From assembly GCA_022824405.1 (NCBI GenBank), contig JAJDZZ010000051.1, forward strand, positions 1-64,000: a DNA stretch of 64,000 nucleotides, read 5' to 3'. Under the pieces are notes generated by a model. That model was not told the DNA's origin. It saw only the letters and a program-made list of their open reading frames with translations, and made no database searches. The translations under genes and the position numbers were made by a program. This document shows, in pieces, positions 8,002 to 16,366 of this stretch. Origin of the DNA: Opitutales bacterium (GTDB taxonomy: Bacteria > Verrucomicrobiota > Verrucomicrobiia > Opitutales > UBA2995). Position 1 is the first letter of the stretch; every line of letters starts with the position of its first letter.

Positions 8002-9486
8002 TTAAAACAATTTTGCGTAATAGGGTTTCAGGTCGAACGGATCCTCCATTTCGGCCTGCAGGCGGGTTAGTTGGCTGAACATTTTGCGGATGCGGGGCCA
8101 CTGGCCGGGGTGGCCGGCCAAGTCGTTCATTTCGTAGGGATCCTCTGCCACGTTGAAGAGCCGGAGGCGGCGGGCCTGGGGATAGGCCATCAATTTGTAG
8201 TCCCCCACGCGAATCATGCGCTGCAAATCCATCTGGTAGGCGAAATACAGGGTATCGCCCAAATGCCCTTCCCCGGCGGAATCCTCGATGAGGGGCATCA
8301 GGCTGCTAAATTCCACGTAGGCGGGTTTCTCGATCCCTGCCAGGTCGAGGCTGGTGGCCATCACGTCCTGCAAGTGGATAAAGGCATGGCGATTTTCGTT
8401 CTGAGGAATCCCTGGCCCCACCACCATAAAGGGAACTTTGAGGCTGTGCTCGTACATATTCTGTTTCCCCAAAAGTCCGTGGTTGCCACAGGCCAAACCG
8501 TGGTCGGCTGTAAAAAAGATGTAGGTGTTTTCCTTTAGCCCCATATCCTCCAGCTTGGCAAGGATACGTCCGATTTGTTCATCCATGTGGGTGATGATGG
8601 CGTAGTACTCGGAACGGTTTACCCGCACGGAGTATTCGGTGCGGGGGTGCGGAGCCAGGTTTTCGTCGCGCTGCCATGAAAACGTTCCGTTCTTGTTCTT
8701 TTTTCCATAGAGGCCGATCTCTTTCTTGAAGGGATACGATCGCACGTAGTTGACGGGCACTTCCATGTTTTCCTGCGGATACATGTCGACAAATCGCTTG
8801 GGCGCCTGACGCGGGTCGTGGGGGGCATTGAAGGCCAGATACATGAAGAAAGGCTTATCCTGCCCGGCGGCATGCTCCAGGAACGACTCGGCATCGTCGG
8901 CCACCACTTCGCTCCAGTGCCTTCCACCTTCCCAGAACCCCCCAAAGGACGGATCGTGGGGGGACCATTTATCGGGGCGGCCTTCGATAGGGCGTTGATA
9001 GCCCTCGGGAGTGTCTTTCGGCATTCCCGGTCTCTCGTGCACGGCGTGCTGAAAAATTTCCCCGGAAGGAATTTTCACATGCCATTTTCCCGTCACATAA
9101 GTTTCGTAACCGGCGGATTGCATCAATTGGGGCCAGGTTTGCCCCTTGGCGGCGAGGTCCCTCATCTTCCGCTCCACGGCATGGGCCCGCCAAAGAAAGC
9201 GCCCGGTCTGCAGCATGGTGCGGGAAGCCACGCAAATGGCGCCGCTCCATCCGCCCATGTTGTAGGCGTTCATGAAACTGACTCCCGATTGCGCCAGGGT
9301 GTCGAGATGGGGCGTATGGATGGCATCGTTGCCGTGGGCCCGCACCGTTTCGTAGCTCTGATCGTCGGCAAAAATGAAAAGGATATTGGGCTTTTCCTGG
9401 GACCATCCGGCACTGGCTACCAGCGTGAGAAGGCCCATCGAAAGCCACATCACAGGACTGTTTCGATTGTTAAAAAATTGTGCCAT
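8002..9486 (-). CDS. Secreted sulfatase (formylglycine-dependent)
   Basis: This sulfatase of 494 residues has an N-terminal hydrophobic segment (MWLSMGLLTLVASAGWSQ) that fits a signal peptide; initiation at the internal ATG (9450) is possible. PNILFIFADDQSYETVRAHGN binds the metal. The catalytic motif is CVASR at 85-89 with C85 as the residue converted to formylglycine. Later blocks are TGKWHVKIP near 140, FFMYLAFNAPHDPRQAP near 225 and FTADHGLACGNHGLLGKQNMYEHS near 340, with the K/H residues that hold the sulfate. The gene is divergent from the SIS-domain gene across 148 bases, which could hold both promoters. Substrate unknown. Confidence 0.92.
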   Translation of the reverse strand: MAQFFNNRNSPVMWLSMGLLTLVASAGWSQEKPNILFIFADDQSYETVRAHGNDAIHTPHLDTLAQSGVSFMNAYNMGGWSGAICVASRTMLQTGRFLWRAHAVERKMRDLAAKGQTWPQLMQSAGYETYVTGKWHVKIPSGEIFQHAVHERPGMPKDTPEGYQRPIEGRPDKWSPHDPSFGGFWEGGRHWSEVVADDAESFLEHAAGQDKPFFMYLAFNAPHDPRQAPKRFVDMYPQENMEVPVNYVRSYPFKKEIGLYGKKNKNGTFSWQRDENLAPHPRTEYSVRVNRSEYYAIITHMDEQIGRILAKLEDMGLKENTYIFFTADHGLACGNHGLLGKQNMYEHSLKVPFMVVGPGIPQNENRHAFIHLQDVMATSLDLAGIEKPAYVEFSSLMPLIEDSAGEGHLGDTLYFAYQMDLQRMIRVGDYKLMAYPQARRLRLFNVAEDPYEMNDLAGHPGQWPRIRKMFSQLTRLQAEMEDPFDLKPYYAKLF

Positions 9487-9634
9487 GGTGGTATGGAAGG
9501 GGAATTTATCCTCGCAGGGAAGGGCCCATAGTCAAAGCATTTAGTCCGCCATGAAAACCTATTCTCGAATATTGATGGAGATTCGTTTGTCCTTCGCCGA
9601 GACGGAGACTTAGGCTGGCGAAAATTTCATATCG

Positions 9635-10414
9635 ATGAACGCAGCAAAAGATTACTTCGAAAAGACCACCCTTCTTCTGGATCGGATCCTGGAGACACAA
9701 CTCCCGGCCATCGACGCGGCAGCGGAAATTTTTGCCCACAGCATTGCCAAAAAGGGCCTGGTATTTCTATTCGGGGCCGGTCATTCCCGCATGCTTTGCG
9801 AGGAGATGGCCCCCCGGCAGGGATGCTTTGTTGGCTTTTTCTCTTGGGCGGAGTTGGCCGTCTCCTACCATTGCGCCACCGTCGGCATGAACGGCCTGAG
9901 AGGACCCCTGTATCTGGAGAAGGTCGAAGGTTATGGCGAGGAACTGCTCAAAAGCTTCAAATTTGGCCCCCACGATGCGTTCATGCTGATTTCCACAAGT
10001 GGGATTCGGCCCTTGATCGTGGAGATGGCGCAGGGGATAAAAGAACGTGGGTTGCCCCTGGTGGCGCTGAACGCAATAGAACACGCCGCCAACTCCAAGC
10101 CGGCTCATTCTTCAGGAAAGAAATTGATGGACGTTGCCGACGTCGTTATCGACAACGGTTGCCCCTCGGGAGACTGTATCGCGGAAATTCCCGGTCTGAA
10201 TTGGCGCACCGGGCCCACCTCGACCGTGACCGGCGGGATGATTATGAATATGCTGCGATGCGCCACCGCTGAAAAACTGTTATCCCGCGGGCACGAGCCC
10301 GTCATGTTGCCCAGCCATCAGCACATAGGAACACCCACCGCAGACGCGGCCGAGGAACAACTCGAACGGTACTACGAAGCTTACCGGAAAAGCATGGGAC
10401 ACCTGTTCACATGA
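9635..10414 (+). CDS. SIS-domain sugar isomerase-like protein (UPF0309-like)
   Basis: This is a cytoplasmic 259-residue single SIS (sugar isomerase) domain protein. It starts with a helical N-terminus, then LVFLFGAGHSRMLCEEMAPR (near residues 46-65), which resembles the phosphosugar-binding entry of the UPF0309/'sugar isomerase domain-containing' family. MLISTSGIRPLIVEMA near 114 is the SIS loop that holds phosphate (S-T-S-G). GPTSTVTGGMIMNMLRC near 196 completes the fold. Proteins of this group bind phosphosugars or amino-sugar phosphates, but their reactions are poorly defined. The stop overlaps the start of a ROK kinase by four bases, so the two are probably co-translated and may act on one sugar. 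Confidence 0.82.
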   Translation: MNAAKDYFEKTTLLLDRILETQLPAIDAAAEIFAHSIAKKGLVFLFGAGHSRMLCEEMAPRQGCFVGFFSWAELAVSYHCATVGMNGLRGPLYLEKVEGYGEELLKSFKFGPHDAFMLISTSGIRPLIVEMAQGIKERGLPLVALNAIEHAANSKPAHSSGKKLMDVADVVIDNGCPSGDCIAEIPGLNWRTGPTSTVTGGMIMNMLRCATAEKLLSRGHEPVMLPSHQHIGTPTADAAEEQLERYYEAYRKSMGHLFT

Positions 10415-11313
10415 GTTGGAGCATCGGCATGGACCTGGGCGGCACGGTCCTGAAGGCAGTGGCGGCTCAAGAGGACGGCGTCATTCTGTCGGCCAAATCC
10501 CTGCCTATAAACGACCGCAGGGGTTCGATTGCCCAGTGGGTGGACGGCGGCTGCAAGTTGATATCCGACTTTGAACGGGAACTCGATGGCGAGGCTCCCG
10601 CCATCGGCGTTTCAGCCCCTGGATTGGCTTCCCCGGACCGGCGCCGTATCGACCATCTGCCGGGCAAGCTGTTCGGCATTGAGGGCCTCGACTGGACCGA
10701 AGCCCTGGGACGAGACAAAAGGGTTCCCGTACTCAACGATGCCCATGCCGCATTGCTCGGGGAATGTTGGGTGGGAGTGGCGCGCCAAAAAAGAGACGTG
10801 GTCATGCTCACATTGGGAACCGGGGTTGGCGGAGCCATAATGATGGATGGAAGGCTTTTAAATGGCGTCAGCGGCCGAGCCGGGCACCTGGGTCACATGA
10901 GCCTGGATCCGGATGGTCCTCCCAGCAATACCGGCATGCCCGGAGCCATTGAGGTATTGATCGGCGATTTTACAGTCGGCGATCGAACTTCCGGCCGGTT
11001 TAACTCGACCCGGGACCTGGTTGCGGCGTATCGAAGCGGCGATGCGGAGGCTACGGCGGATTGGCTTCGCTCGGTCCGGGCTTTGGGCTGCGCCATTGCA
11101 TCCTACATCAACATCATCGATCCGGAATTGGTCGTCCTGGCCGGTGGCATCACCAAGGCAGGGAAAGCATTGATGGATCCCCTCAAGGAAATAATGGACG
11201 AGGTGGAATGGCGCCCCGGCGGGCATCGGGTCCCCGTGGTTCTTGCCTCACTCGGCCAAAAGGCCGGGGCCTTGGGGGCGGCCTACGCGGCCAACCACAT
11301 CGATTCGATCTGA
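10411..11313 (+). CDS. ROK family sugar kinase, zinc-motif-less
   Basis: The 300-residue product belongs to the ROK family of sugar kinases and regulators. It has the phosphate-1 motif IGMDLGGTVLKAVA at the N-terminus, the sugar/catalytic region VPVLNDAHAALLGECWVG near residue 110 and the phosphate-2 motif MLTLGTGVGGAI near 133. There is no N-terminal helix-turn-helix, so it is an enzyme rather than a regulator. The usual zinc motif (GH-x9-CxCGxxGCxE) is replaced by GHMSLDPDGPPSNTGMPGAIE, with no cysteine. It overlaps the SIS-domain gene by four bases. A kinase plus isomerase pair suggests uptake and channeling of a hexose or amino sugar, but the sugar is not identifiable. Confidence 0.87.
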   Translation: MSWSIGMDLGGTVLKAVAAQEDGVILSAKSLPINDRRGSIAQWVDGGCKLISDFERELDGEAPAIGVSAPGLASPDRRRIDHLPGKLFGIEGLDWTEALGRDKRVPVLNDAHAALLGECWVGVARQKRDVVMLTLGTGVGGAIMMDGRLLNGVSGRAGHLGHMSLDPDGPPSNTGMPGAIEVLIGDFTVGDRTSGRFNSTRDLVAAYRSGDAEATADWLRSVRALGCAIASYINIIDPELVVLAGGITKAGKALMDPLKEIMDEVEWRPGGHRVPVVLASLGQKAGALGAAYAANHIDSI

Positions 11314-11338
11314 TTCCCGTAACCGCCCATGACCATTA

Positions 11339-11440
11339 GTTAACCACAGAGACCACAGAGAGGGAGAAGGAGAGAACAACCTCAAAGGTATATCGTGATC
11401 GTGATCGTGATCGATGGAAACGGAAGAGTGAACCACGGAT
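11339..11440 (+). repeat. Intergenic repeats: CACAGAG, GATCGTGATCGTG and CCACGG units
   Basis: TTAACCACAGAGACCACAGAGAGGGAG is followed by ATCGTGATCGTGATCGTGATCG with ATGGAAACGG (11392-11425) and then GAACCACGGATCC. The ATCG..ATGGAAACGG combination also occurs at 3863-3886. This is part of the 499-base gap 11314-11812, which holds only repeats and a toxin-gene remnant. Confidence 0.85.
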
Positions 11441-11534
11441 CCCGCTTCGCCCAAGGGCTACGGCAGGACACGTTTCACTGATAGGCAAAAATTTAAAAAA
11501 GACGGGGGACAGGAATGTCCCCCCTCCGTTCCCT

Positions 11535-11568
11535 CTTTGCGACCTTGGCGATCTTTGCGAGAGGCCAT
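11535..11568 (-). repeat. GCGAAAGATCGCCAAGG-type repeat
   Basis: CTTTGCGACCTTGGCGATCTTTGCGAGAGG matches the motif at 58090-58122 (CTTAGCGTTCTTGGCGAGC..GCGAGAGG) and a shorter one near 132. It abuts the end of the PIN-domain remnant at 11647-11577. Confidence 0.65.
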
Positions 11569-11647
11569 ATCCTGTCCTACGATCGGCATCGCTCGCCGTC
11601 AGCAATACATTGGTGTCCACAAAGTGGCGTCTATCTTCCGTCGTCAT
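11569..11647 (-). pseudogene. Truncated PIN-domain (VapC-like) remnant
   Basis: Read on the minus strand from the ATG at 11647, the frame gives MTTEDRRHFVDTNVLLTASD and DADRR, the opening of a PIN-domain toxin with its first catalytic aspartate. The similarity stops after about 27 codons, exactly where the GCGAAAGATCGCC-type intergenic repeat begins. The rest of the frame is repeat-encoded. No antitoxin gene is seen upstream. It differs in sequence from the intact VapC at 3909-4343. I read it as a decayed toxin gene cut by repeat sequence. Confidence 0.55.
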
Positions 11648-11682
11648 GGTAAATCGCCTCGCGGCGGCAAAGAGGAATTGAC

Positions 11683-11711
11683 CACGGATTTCACGGATGA
11701 GGACGGATTTA
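11683..11711 (+). repeat. CCACGGAT repeat unit
   Basis: GACCACGGATTTCACGGATGAGGACGG is the reverse-oriented counterpart of the CCGTG unit before rlpA (2921-2951). Confidence 0.6.
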
Positions 11712-11812
11712 ATAACGGATCGGGTGGAAATTCGCTTTGGCTTGCCAAAAGGAAAAAAGGGGGGCAAAGTAGATTTCACTTTCAAAGGCGCCCCCAGTAG
11801 GAAGGTTTATCC

Positions 11813-13246
11813 ATGAATTACCATCCCCAACAAGATTTCGGATACACGCGACGGGAATTTTTAAACCGTTGCGGGATGGGATTCGGGGCGATGACCCTGG
11901 GATCGATTTTCGGGCCCGGAGCCTGGGGTAAGGAAGCGGGGCCCTTTACCACCCTGGACAAAAGAGCGCCCCATTTCCCGGCCAAGGCCAAGCGCGTCAT
12001 CCACATCTTTGCCAATGGAGGGCCCTCGCAAGTCGATACCTTCGATCCCAAACCGCTGCTGAACAAGTGGCATGGAAAGGCCTTGCCCATATCCTATAAG
12101 ACGGAGCGGATCACTGGGGCTGCTTTTGGCTCCCCGTTTGAGTTCAAGCCTTACGGGGAAAGCGGCATCGAGGTGAGCGAATTGTTTCCCCACGTTGGGG
12201 AGTGCATCGACGACATCACCGTGATTCGGTCGATGTATACCAATGTCCCCAACCACGAGCCATCCCTATTGCTCCTGAATTGCGGCGAATCGCGCTTGGC
12301 TCGCCCCAGCATGGGCTCCTGGCTGACCTACGGTCTTGGCACTGAGAACCAGAACCTTCCCGGTTTCATCGTGATGTGCCCCAATGGACTTCCCGTGGCC
12401 GACTCCATGAACTGGCAAAATGCCTTCCTTCCCGGTGTTTTTCAAGGCACCTATATCGATACCAAGCACGAAGAGATGGATAAGCTGTTGGAAAACATCC
12501 GGAACGACTATGCCGGTTACGCCACGCAGCGGCGACAACTCGACCTGCTGAAAAAGATAAACCGTCACCACGCCGCCGAACGCCCTGAGGACGGTCGGTT
12601 CGATGCACGGGTTCAGTCATTTGAACTGGCCTACCGCATGCAGATGGAAGCCACCGACGCCTTCGATATTTCCAAAGAGCCCAAATACATCCGGGAGATG
12701 TATGGGGAAGGGCTGCAGGCGCGACAGTTGTTGATTGCCCGCCGACTAGCCGAACGCGGGGTACGCTTCACCCAGGTCTGGACGGGTTTCCGCCAGCCTT
12801 GGGACAGCCACGACGATCTGGAACTCAAGCACCGCAAATTGGCGCGGGAGTGTGATCAGCCGATCGCGGCCTTGTTGAAAGATTTGAAAATGCGCGGTCT
12901 TCTGGAAGACACGCTGGTGATTTGGGGCGGGGAATTCGGACGAACCCCGGTAGTCGAACTCTCCCGGCCAGGCGCCAATCAGGGCAAGGTAAACGGCCGC
13001 GACCACAACAACCACGGCTTCACCATGTGGATGGCCGGGGGCGGTATCCGGGGAGGGTACGTCCATGGAGCAACGGATGAGTTTGGATTTGCCGCGATGG
13101 AAAACCGGGTCCACGTGCACGATTTGCAAGCCACCATTCTGCACCTCATGGGTTTCGATCATAAACGGTTGACTTTCCGCTATGCCGGAAGGGATTTCCG
13201 CCTGACCGACGTGCACGGAGATGTCGTTCACGAGTTGATTGCTTAG
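11813..13246 (+). CDS. DUF1501 protein with Tat signal
   Basis: This 477-residue DUF1501 protein has a sulfatase/alkaline-phosphatase-like fold and is typical of Planctomycetes and Verrucomicrobia. A twin-arginine signal (YTRREFLNRCGMGFGAMTLG) starts the protein. Family motifs include VIHIFANGGPSQVDTFDPKP near residue 60, LLEDTLVIWGGEFGRTPVVE near 365 and GRDHNNHGFTMWMAGGG near 395. AGGAAGG precedes the ATG. The gene overlaps or abuts the DUF1549/DUF1553 gene, the usual partner; the ATG chosen for that partner is four bases after this stop. The pair is common in PVC genomes but its biochemical role is unproven; a link to exported redox or polysaccharide metabolism has been suggested. Confidence 0.9.
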   Translation: MNYHPQQDFGYTRREFLNRCGMGFGAMTLGSIFGPGAWGKEAGPFTTLDKRAPHFPAKAKRVIHIFANGGPSQVDTFDPKPLLNKWHGKALPISYKTERITGAAFGSPFEFKPYGESGIEVSELFPHVGECIDDITVIRSMYTNVPNHEPSLLLLNCGESRLARPSMGSWLTYGLGTENQNLPGFIVMCPNGLPVADSMNWQNAFLPGVFQGTYIDTKHEEMDKLLENIRNDYAGYATQRRQLDLLKKINRHHAAERPEDGRFDARVQSFELAYRMQMEATDAFDISKEPKYIREMYGEGLQARQLLIARRLAERGVRFTQVWTGFRQPWDSHDDLELKHRKLARECDQPIAALLKDLKMRGLLEDTLVIWGGEFGRTPVVELSRPGANQGKVNGRDHNNHGFTMWMAGGGIRGGYVHGATDEFGFAAMENRVHVHDLQATILHLMGFDHKRLTFRYAGRDFRLTDVHGDVVHELIA

Positions 13247-13250
13247 AGTA

Positions 13251-15599
13251 ATGGGAATCAGGCTGTCATATGGAGTAGCGCTGAGTCTGCTGGCTTCAAG
13301 TTGGATGGGCTATGCTTCGACGACTCAGGTCGACCCCGCCCACAATATGTCTGCCGCCGATACGCATTGGGCTTTCCTTCCTCTGCAAAAGCCCGAGCCA
13401 CCGCCCATAGACGTCGGGTCGGGCAATTCAGTAGACGCATTTATCTTAGCGAAACTTCAGGAACGTGGGTTGGAGCAAAACGGTCGGGCCGACAAGCGAA
13501 GCCTCATTCGACGGGTAACCTATGGACTCACCGGCCTGCCCCCGACCTATGAAGAGGTGCAAGCCTTTCTGGCGGATGAATCCGCCGATGCCTATGAACT
13601 ATTAGTCGAACGACTTCTGGCCTCGAGCGCTTACGGGGAGCGTTGGGGAAGGCATTGGCTCGACGTGGCCCGCTACGCCGATACGGAAGGGAGACCCAAC
13701 TTCAGGGAAAACCGCTACCCCTATTCGCATACCTACCGGGATTACGTGATCAAGGCCTTCAACGAGGACAAACCCTTCGACCGGTTCATAATGGAACAGA
13801 TCGCGGCCGACCAACTGGATCTGGGCCAGGATAATTCCGAATTGGCCGCCCTGGGGTTTTTAACCTTGGGCAATTCCTTTTTCAGGAGAAAGGATTTTAT
13901 TATCGACGATCAGATCGATGTGATAACCCGTGGCCTGCAAGGATTGACCGTTACCTGCGCCCGTTGCCACGACCATAAATTCGATCCGATTCCCACAAGT
14001 GATTATTATTCATTGCACGGGATTTTTGCATCATCGGAGGTTCCCAAAGAATTGCCCGTAATCCAGCATCCCAAAAATGAAGCGGATTATACGGCTTATC
14101 GGGCTGAGTCTGCCCGCATCCAAAATGAGATCGATGAGAAAGCCGAGAAATTGATCGATGAATGGTTGATGAAAGAACGTTCCCGGGCAGGCAACTTTCT
14201 GGGTGCGGTCGAACAAGGAAAAACCATTTCCGATGAATATGACTTTACCGTTTTCGCCGGAACCAACCGGATCAGTGCGCACTTGTTGCGGCTTTGGATC
14301 GAATACCTGGAAACGGATGAAGGCCGGGCCCATCCGGTCTTGAAGGACTGGTTCGACAAATATGCCGAAACGGATCCCGAGGCAGGGATCGCGCATTACA
14401 ATCAACTGTTTACCCAAGCTCTCGATGAGGAGTTGGAAGGCTTTGCAGAAGTGAGAAGTTTTCTGGCCGAGCCTGGAACTCCTCTCAACCCGGAGCGGGC
14501 GGAGATTGCCCTTTGGTTGGAACGTAAGATTCGGCAGGATTTCAAGGAACTTCGCAGGGACTTGGAAGCCCTGGAATGGACCCATCCGGGAACGCCCTAC
14601 CGGGCCCATGTTCTGGCAGATGTTTCCGAACCGAAAAATTCCGCCGTTTATTTGCGAGGCGATCCGAAGAATTTAGGTGACGAGGTTCCCCGGCAATACC
14701 TTGAAATTTTGGCCGGAGAAGAGCGAAAACCCTTTTCCATCGGTAGCGGCCGACTGGAATTGGCCCGCACCATTGCCTCCGCGCAAAATCCTCTGACCGC
14801 CAGGGTATTCGTAAACCGGGTTTGGGGATGGCATATGGGCGAGGAGATCGTGGATACGCCGAGCGATTTTGGGGTGCGCACCCCCGAGCCGGTGCAGTTG
14901 GATCTGCTCAATTGGTTGGCGGGGACATTCATAGAGTCCGGCTGGTCGGTCAAGGGGCTTCACCGCTTGATTGTTCTTTCCAATACTTATCAGCAGAAGA
15001 GCAGGCCCAATACCGAGGCGGCGGCGGCTGATCCCGAAAACCTGTTATGGCATCACTTCCCAAGGACTCGTCTGGATTTTGAATCCATGCGAGACACCCT
15101 TTTGGCAGTGTCGGGGAACCTCGATCGAACCATGGGGGGAGTGCAGCAGGATATTTTGGATGCAACCTCCAACCGCCGGACGGTATACAGTTACTTGGAC
15201 AGAACTGAGCCGCCGGGGGTATTTCGCACTTTCGATCACCCCAGTCTCAACGCAACCAGCCCGAGAAGGTTTGAAACCGTTGTGCCGCAACAGGCTATGT
15301 TTCTGATGAATAGCCCCTTCACCATCAATCAAGCCAAATTTCTGGCCGATAGAATCGGGCAAGAAGCGGGAGACGATGCCCAATCCCGAATCCGCCAGTA
15401 TTACCGAGAGGTTTTTCAGCGGGATCCGACCATGGAAGAAATAGACGCGGCCCTGGAGTTCATTACTCGTTCCGAGGCTTCCGGTGGATTGGTGGCGGCA
15501 CAGGACACATCGAACCCGGAGGGAAACGAGCCACTCGGCGGCTGGGAGCTGTATGCCCAGGTCCTGCTCATGTCGAACGAACTGATGTTTCTAGATTAG
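13251..15599 (+). CDS. DUF1549/DUF1553 (PSD1) protein with CxxCH motif
   Basis: The 782-residue product has a signal peptide (MGIRLSYGVALSLLASSWMGYAS), then DUF1549 (SVDAFILAKLQERGL, LIRRVTYGLTGLPPT, YGERWGRHWLDVARYADTEG) and DUF1553 (PLTARVFVNRVWGWHMGEEI, GWSVKGLHRLIVLSNTYQQ, QAMFLMNSPF). A CARCHDHKFDP sequence in the first domain resembles a heme c site. It lacks the separate N-terminal cytochrome c domain of longer homologues. Compared with the second copy at 21363, it has a helical insert of over 150 residues between the domains (near residues 270-450). A TTG at 13239 would overlap the upstream DUF1501 gene, but the ATG gives a cleaner signal peptide. Confidence 0.9.
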   Translation: MGIRLSYGVALSLLASSWMGYASTTQVDPAHNMSAADTHWAFLPLQKPEPPPIDVGSGNSVDAFILAKLQERGLEQNGRADKRSLIRRVTYGLTGLPPTYEEVQAFLADESADAYELLVERLLASSAYGERWGRHWLDVARYADTEGRPNFRENRYPYSHTYRDYVIKAFNEDKPFDRFIMEQIAADQLDLGQDNSELAALGFLTLGNSFFRRKDFIIDDQIDVITRGLQGLTVTCARCHDHKFDPIPTSDYYSLHGIFASSEVPKELPVIQHPKNEADYTAYRAESARIQNEIDEKAEKLIDEWLMKERSRAGNFLGAVEQGKTISDEYDFTVFAGTNRISAHLLRLWIEYLETDEGRAHPVLKDWFDKYAETDPEAGIAHYNQLFTQALDEELEGFAEVRSFLAEPGTPLNPERAEIALWLERKIRQDFKELRRDLEALEWTHPGTPYRAHVLADVSEPKNSAVYLRGDPKNLGDEVPRQYLEILAGEERKPFSIGSGRLELARTIASAQNPLTARVFVNRVWGWHMGEEIVDTPSDFGVRTPEPVQLDLLNWLAGTFIESGWSVKGLHRLIVLSNTYQQKSRPNTEAAAADPENLLWHHFPRTRLDFESMRDTLLAVSGNLDRTMGGVQQDILDATSNRRTVYSYLDRTEPPGVFRTFDHPSLNATSPRRFETVVPQQAMFLMNSPFTINQAKFLADRIGQEAGDDAQSRIRQYYREVFQRDPTMEEIDAALEFITRSEASGGLVAAQDTSNPEGNEPLGGWELYAQVLLMSNELMFLD

Positions 15600-15640
15600 C
15601 CAAATGGAGAACAGCTTTTTGACTGAAACACTTCCGCTCC

Positions 15641-16276
15641 GTGAATAAGTTTTTTCATATTCCTTCGGTCCTTTTCGCCATCCTCTTGAGCGGTTGTTTT
15701 TCACAGCAATTGAGTGTGGACAGACACGGAAAAAAATTGGCTTCCCGTTTGGGGACAAAGGAATCTGAGATTAAATTTCTGAGCTACGGGGACTTCATTG
15801 CAAAAATCGAAATCAGAAATCGAAAGTATGTAGTGAAGAGAGGAATCATTGCTCTGACCGATTCCGATTTACGGTTGGAATCCCGGCAGCATATCAGGCA
15901 CCTTTTCTCCAAAGAATTAACCGTAATTCCGTTACAGGAAATGGAGGGAGTTTCTAAAATCGGATCCCAAATTCACATCAAGCACGGGGAGGAGGAAATC
16001 GTTCTCGAGTTCGACTTGGGATCCTCCCTCTACGCCGATGCAAAGGATTCTGAAACCGCATATCAATGGTTGGCCAGCCGTGGAATACCCGTCTATGAAG
16101 TAGCAGAGATAACGAGAATTGGGCCATATACGAGGCCGATCGGTTTACAACGAAGGAGGGATGGACCCCCTGATCCTTTATATTTGGAAAATTATTATAA
16201 TCCTTATCGGGATGACTACGATCCCGGTTACTATGGTTCGCCCATACAGGTATCCCCCAATGATCCGGATTGTTGA
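15641..16276 (+). CDS. Hypothetical lipoprotein
   Basis: The GTG-initiated 211-residue protein has a short signal ending in a lipobox (FAILLSGC at about residues 12-19), so it is probably a lipoprotein. I do not recognise the domain. The middle (KIEIRNRKYVVKRGIIALTD, DLRLESRQHIRHLF, LTVIPLQEMEGVSKI) reads as a small beta-rich domain, and the C-terminus is rich in tyrosine, asparagine and proline (YLENYYNPYRDDYDPGYYG). No clear ribosome binding site precedes the GTG. The base composition is more AT-rich than the flanking genes, and the protein has no obvious tie to the DUF1549/1553 pair upstream or the transporter downstream. Confidence 0.7.
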   Translation: MNKFFHIPSVLFAILLSGCFSQQLSVDRHGKKLASRLGTKESEIKFLSYGDFIAKIEIRNRKYVVKRGIIALTDSDLRLESRQHIRHLFSKELTVIPLQEMEGVSKIGSQIHIKHGEEEIVLEFDLGSSLYADAKDSETAYQWLASRGIPVYEVAEITRIGPYTRPIGLQRRRDGPPDPLYLENYYNPYRDDYDPGYYGSPIQVSPNDPDC

Positions 16277-16366
16277 ACCACTGGGGGACAAGGGATAGGA
16301 CCAAAAAATGGTTTTAGGATTTAGGAGCGACGGTCCCCGCTTCCATTAAGCTCGAAACTCGATCTC

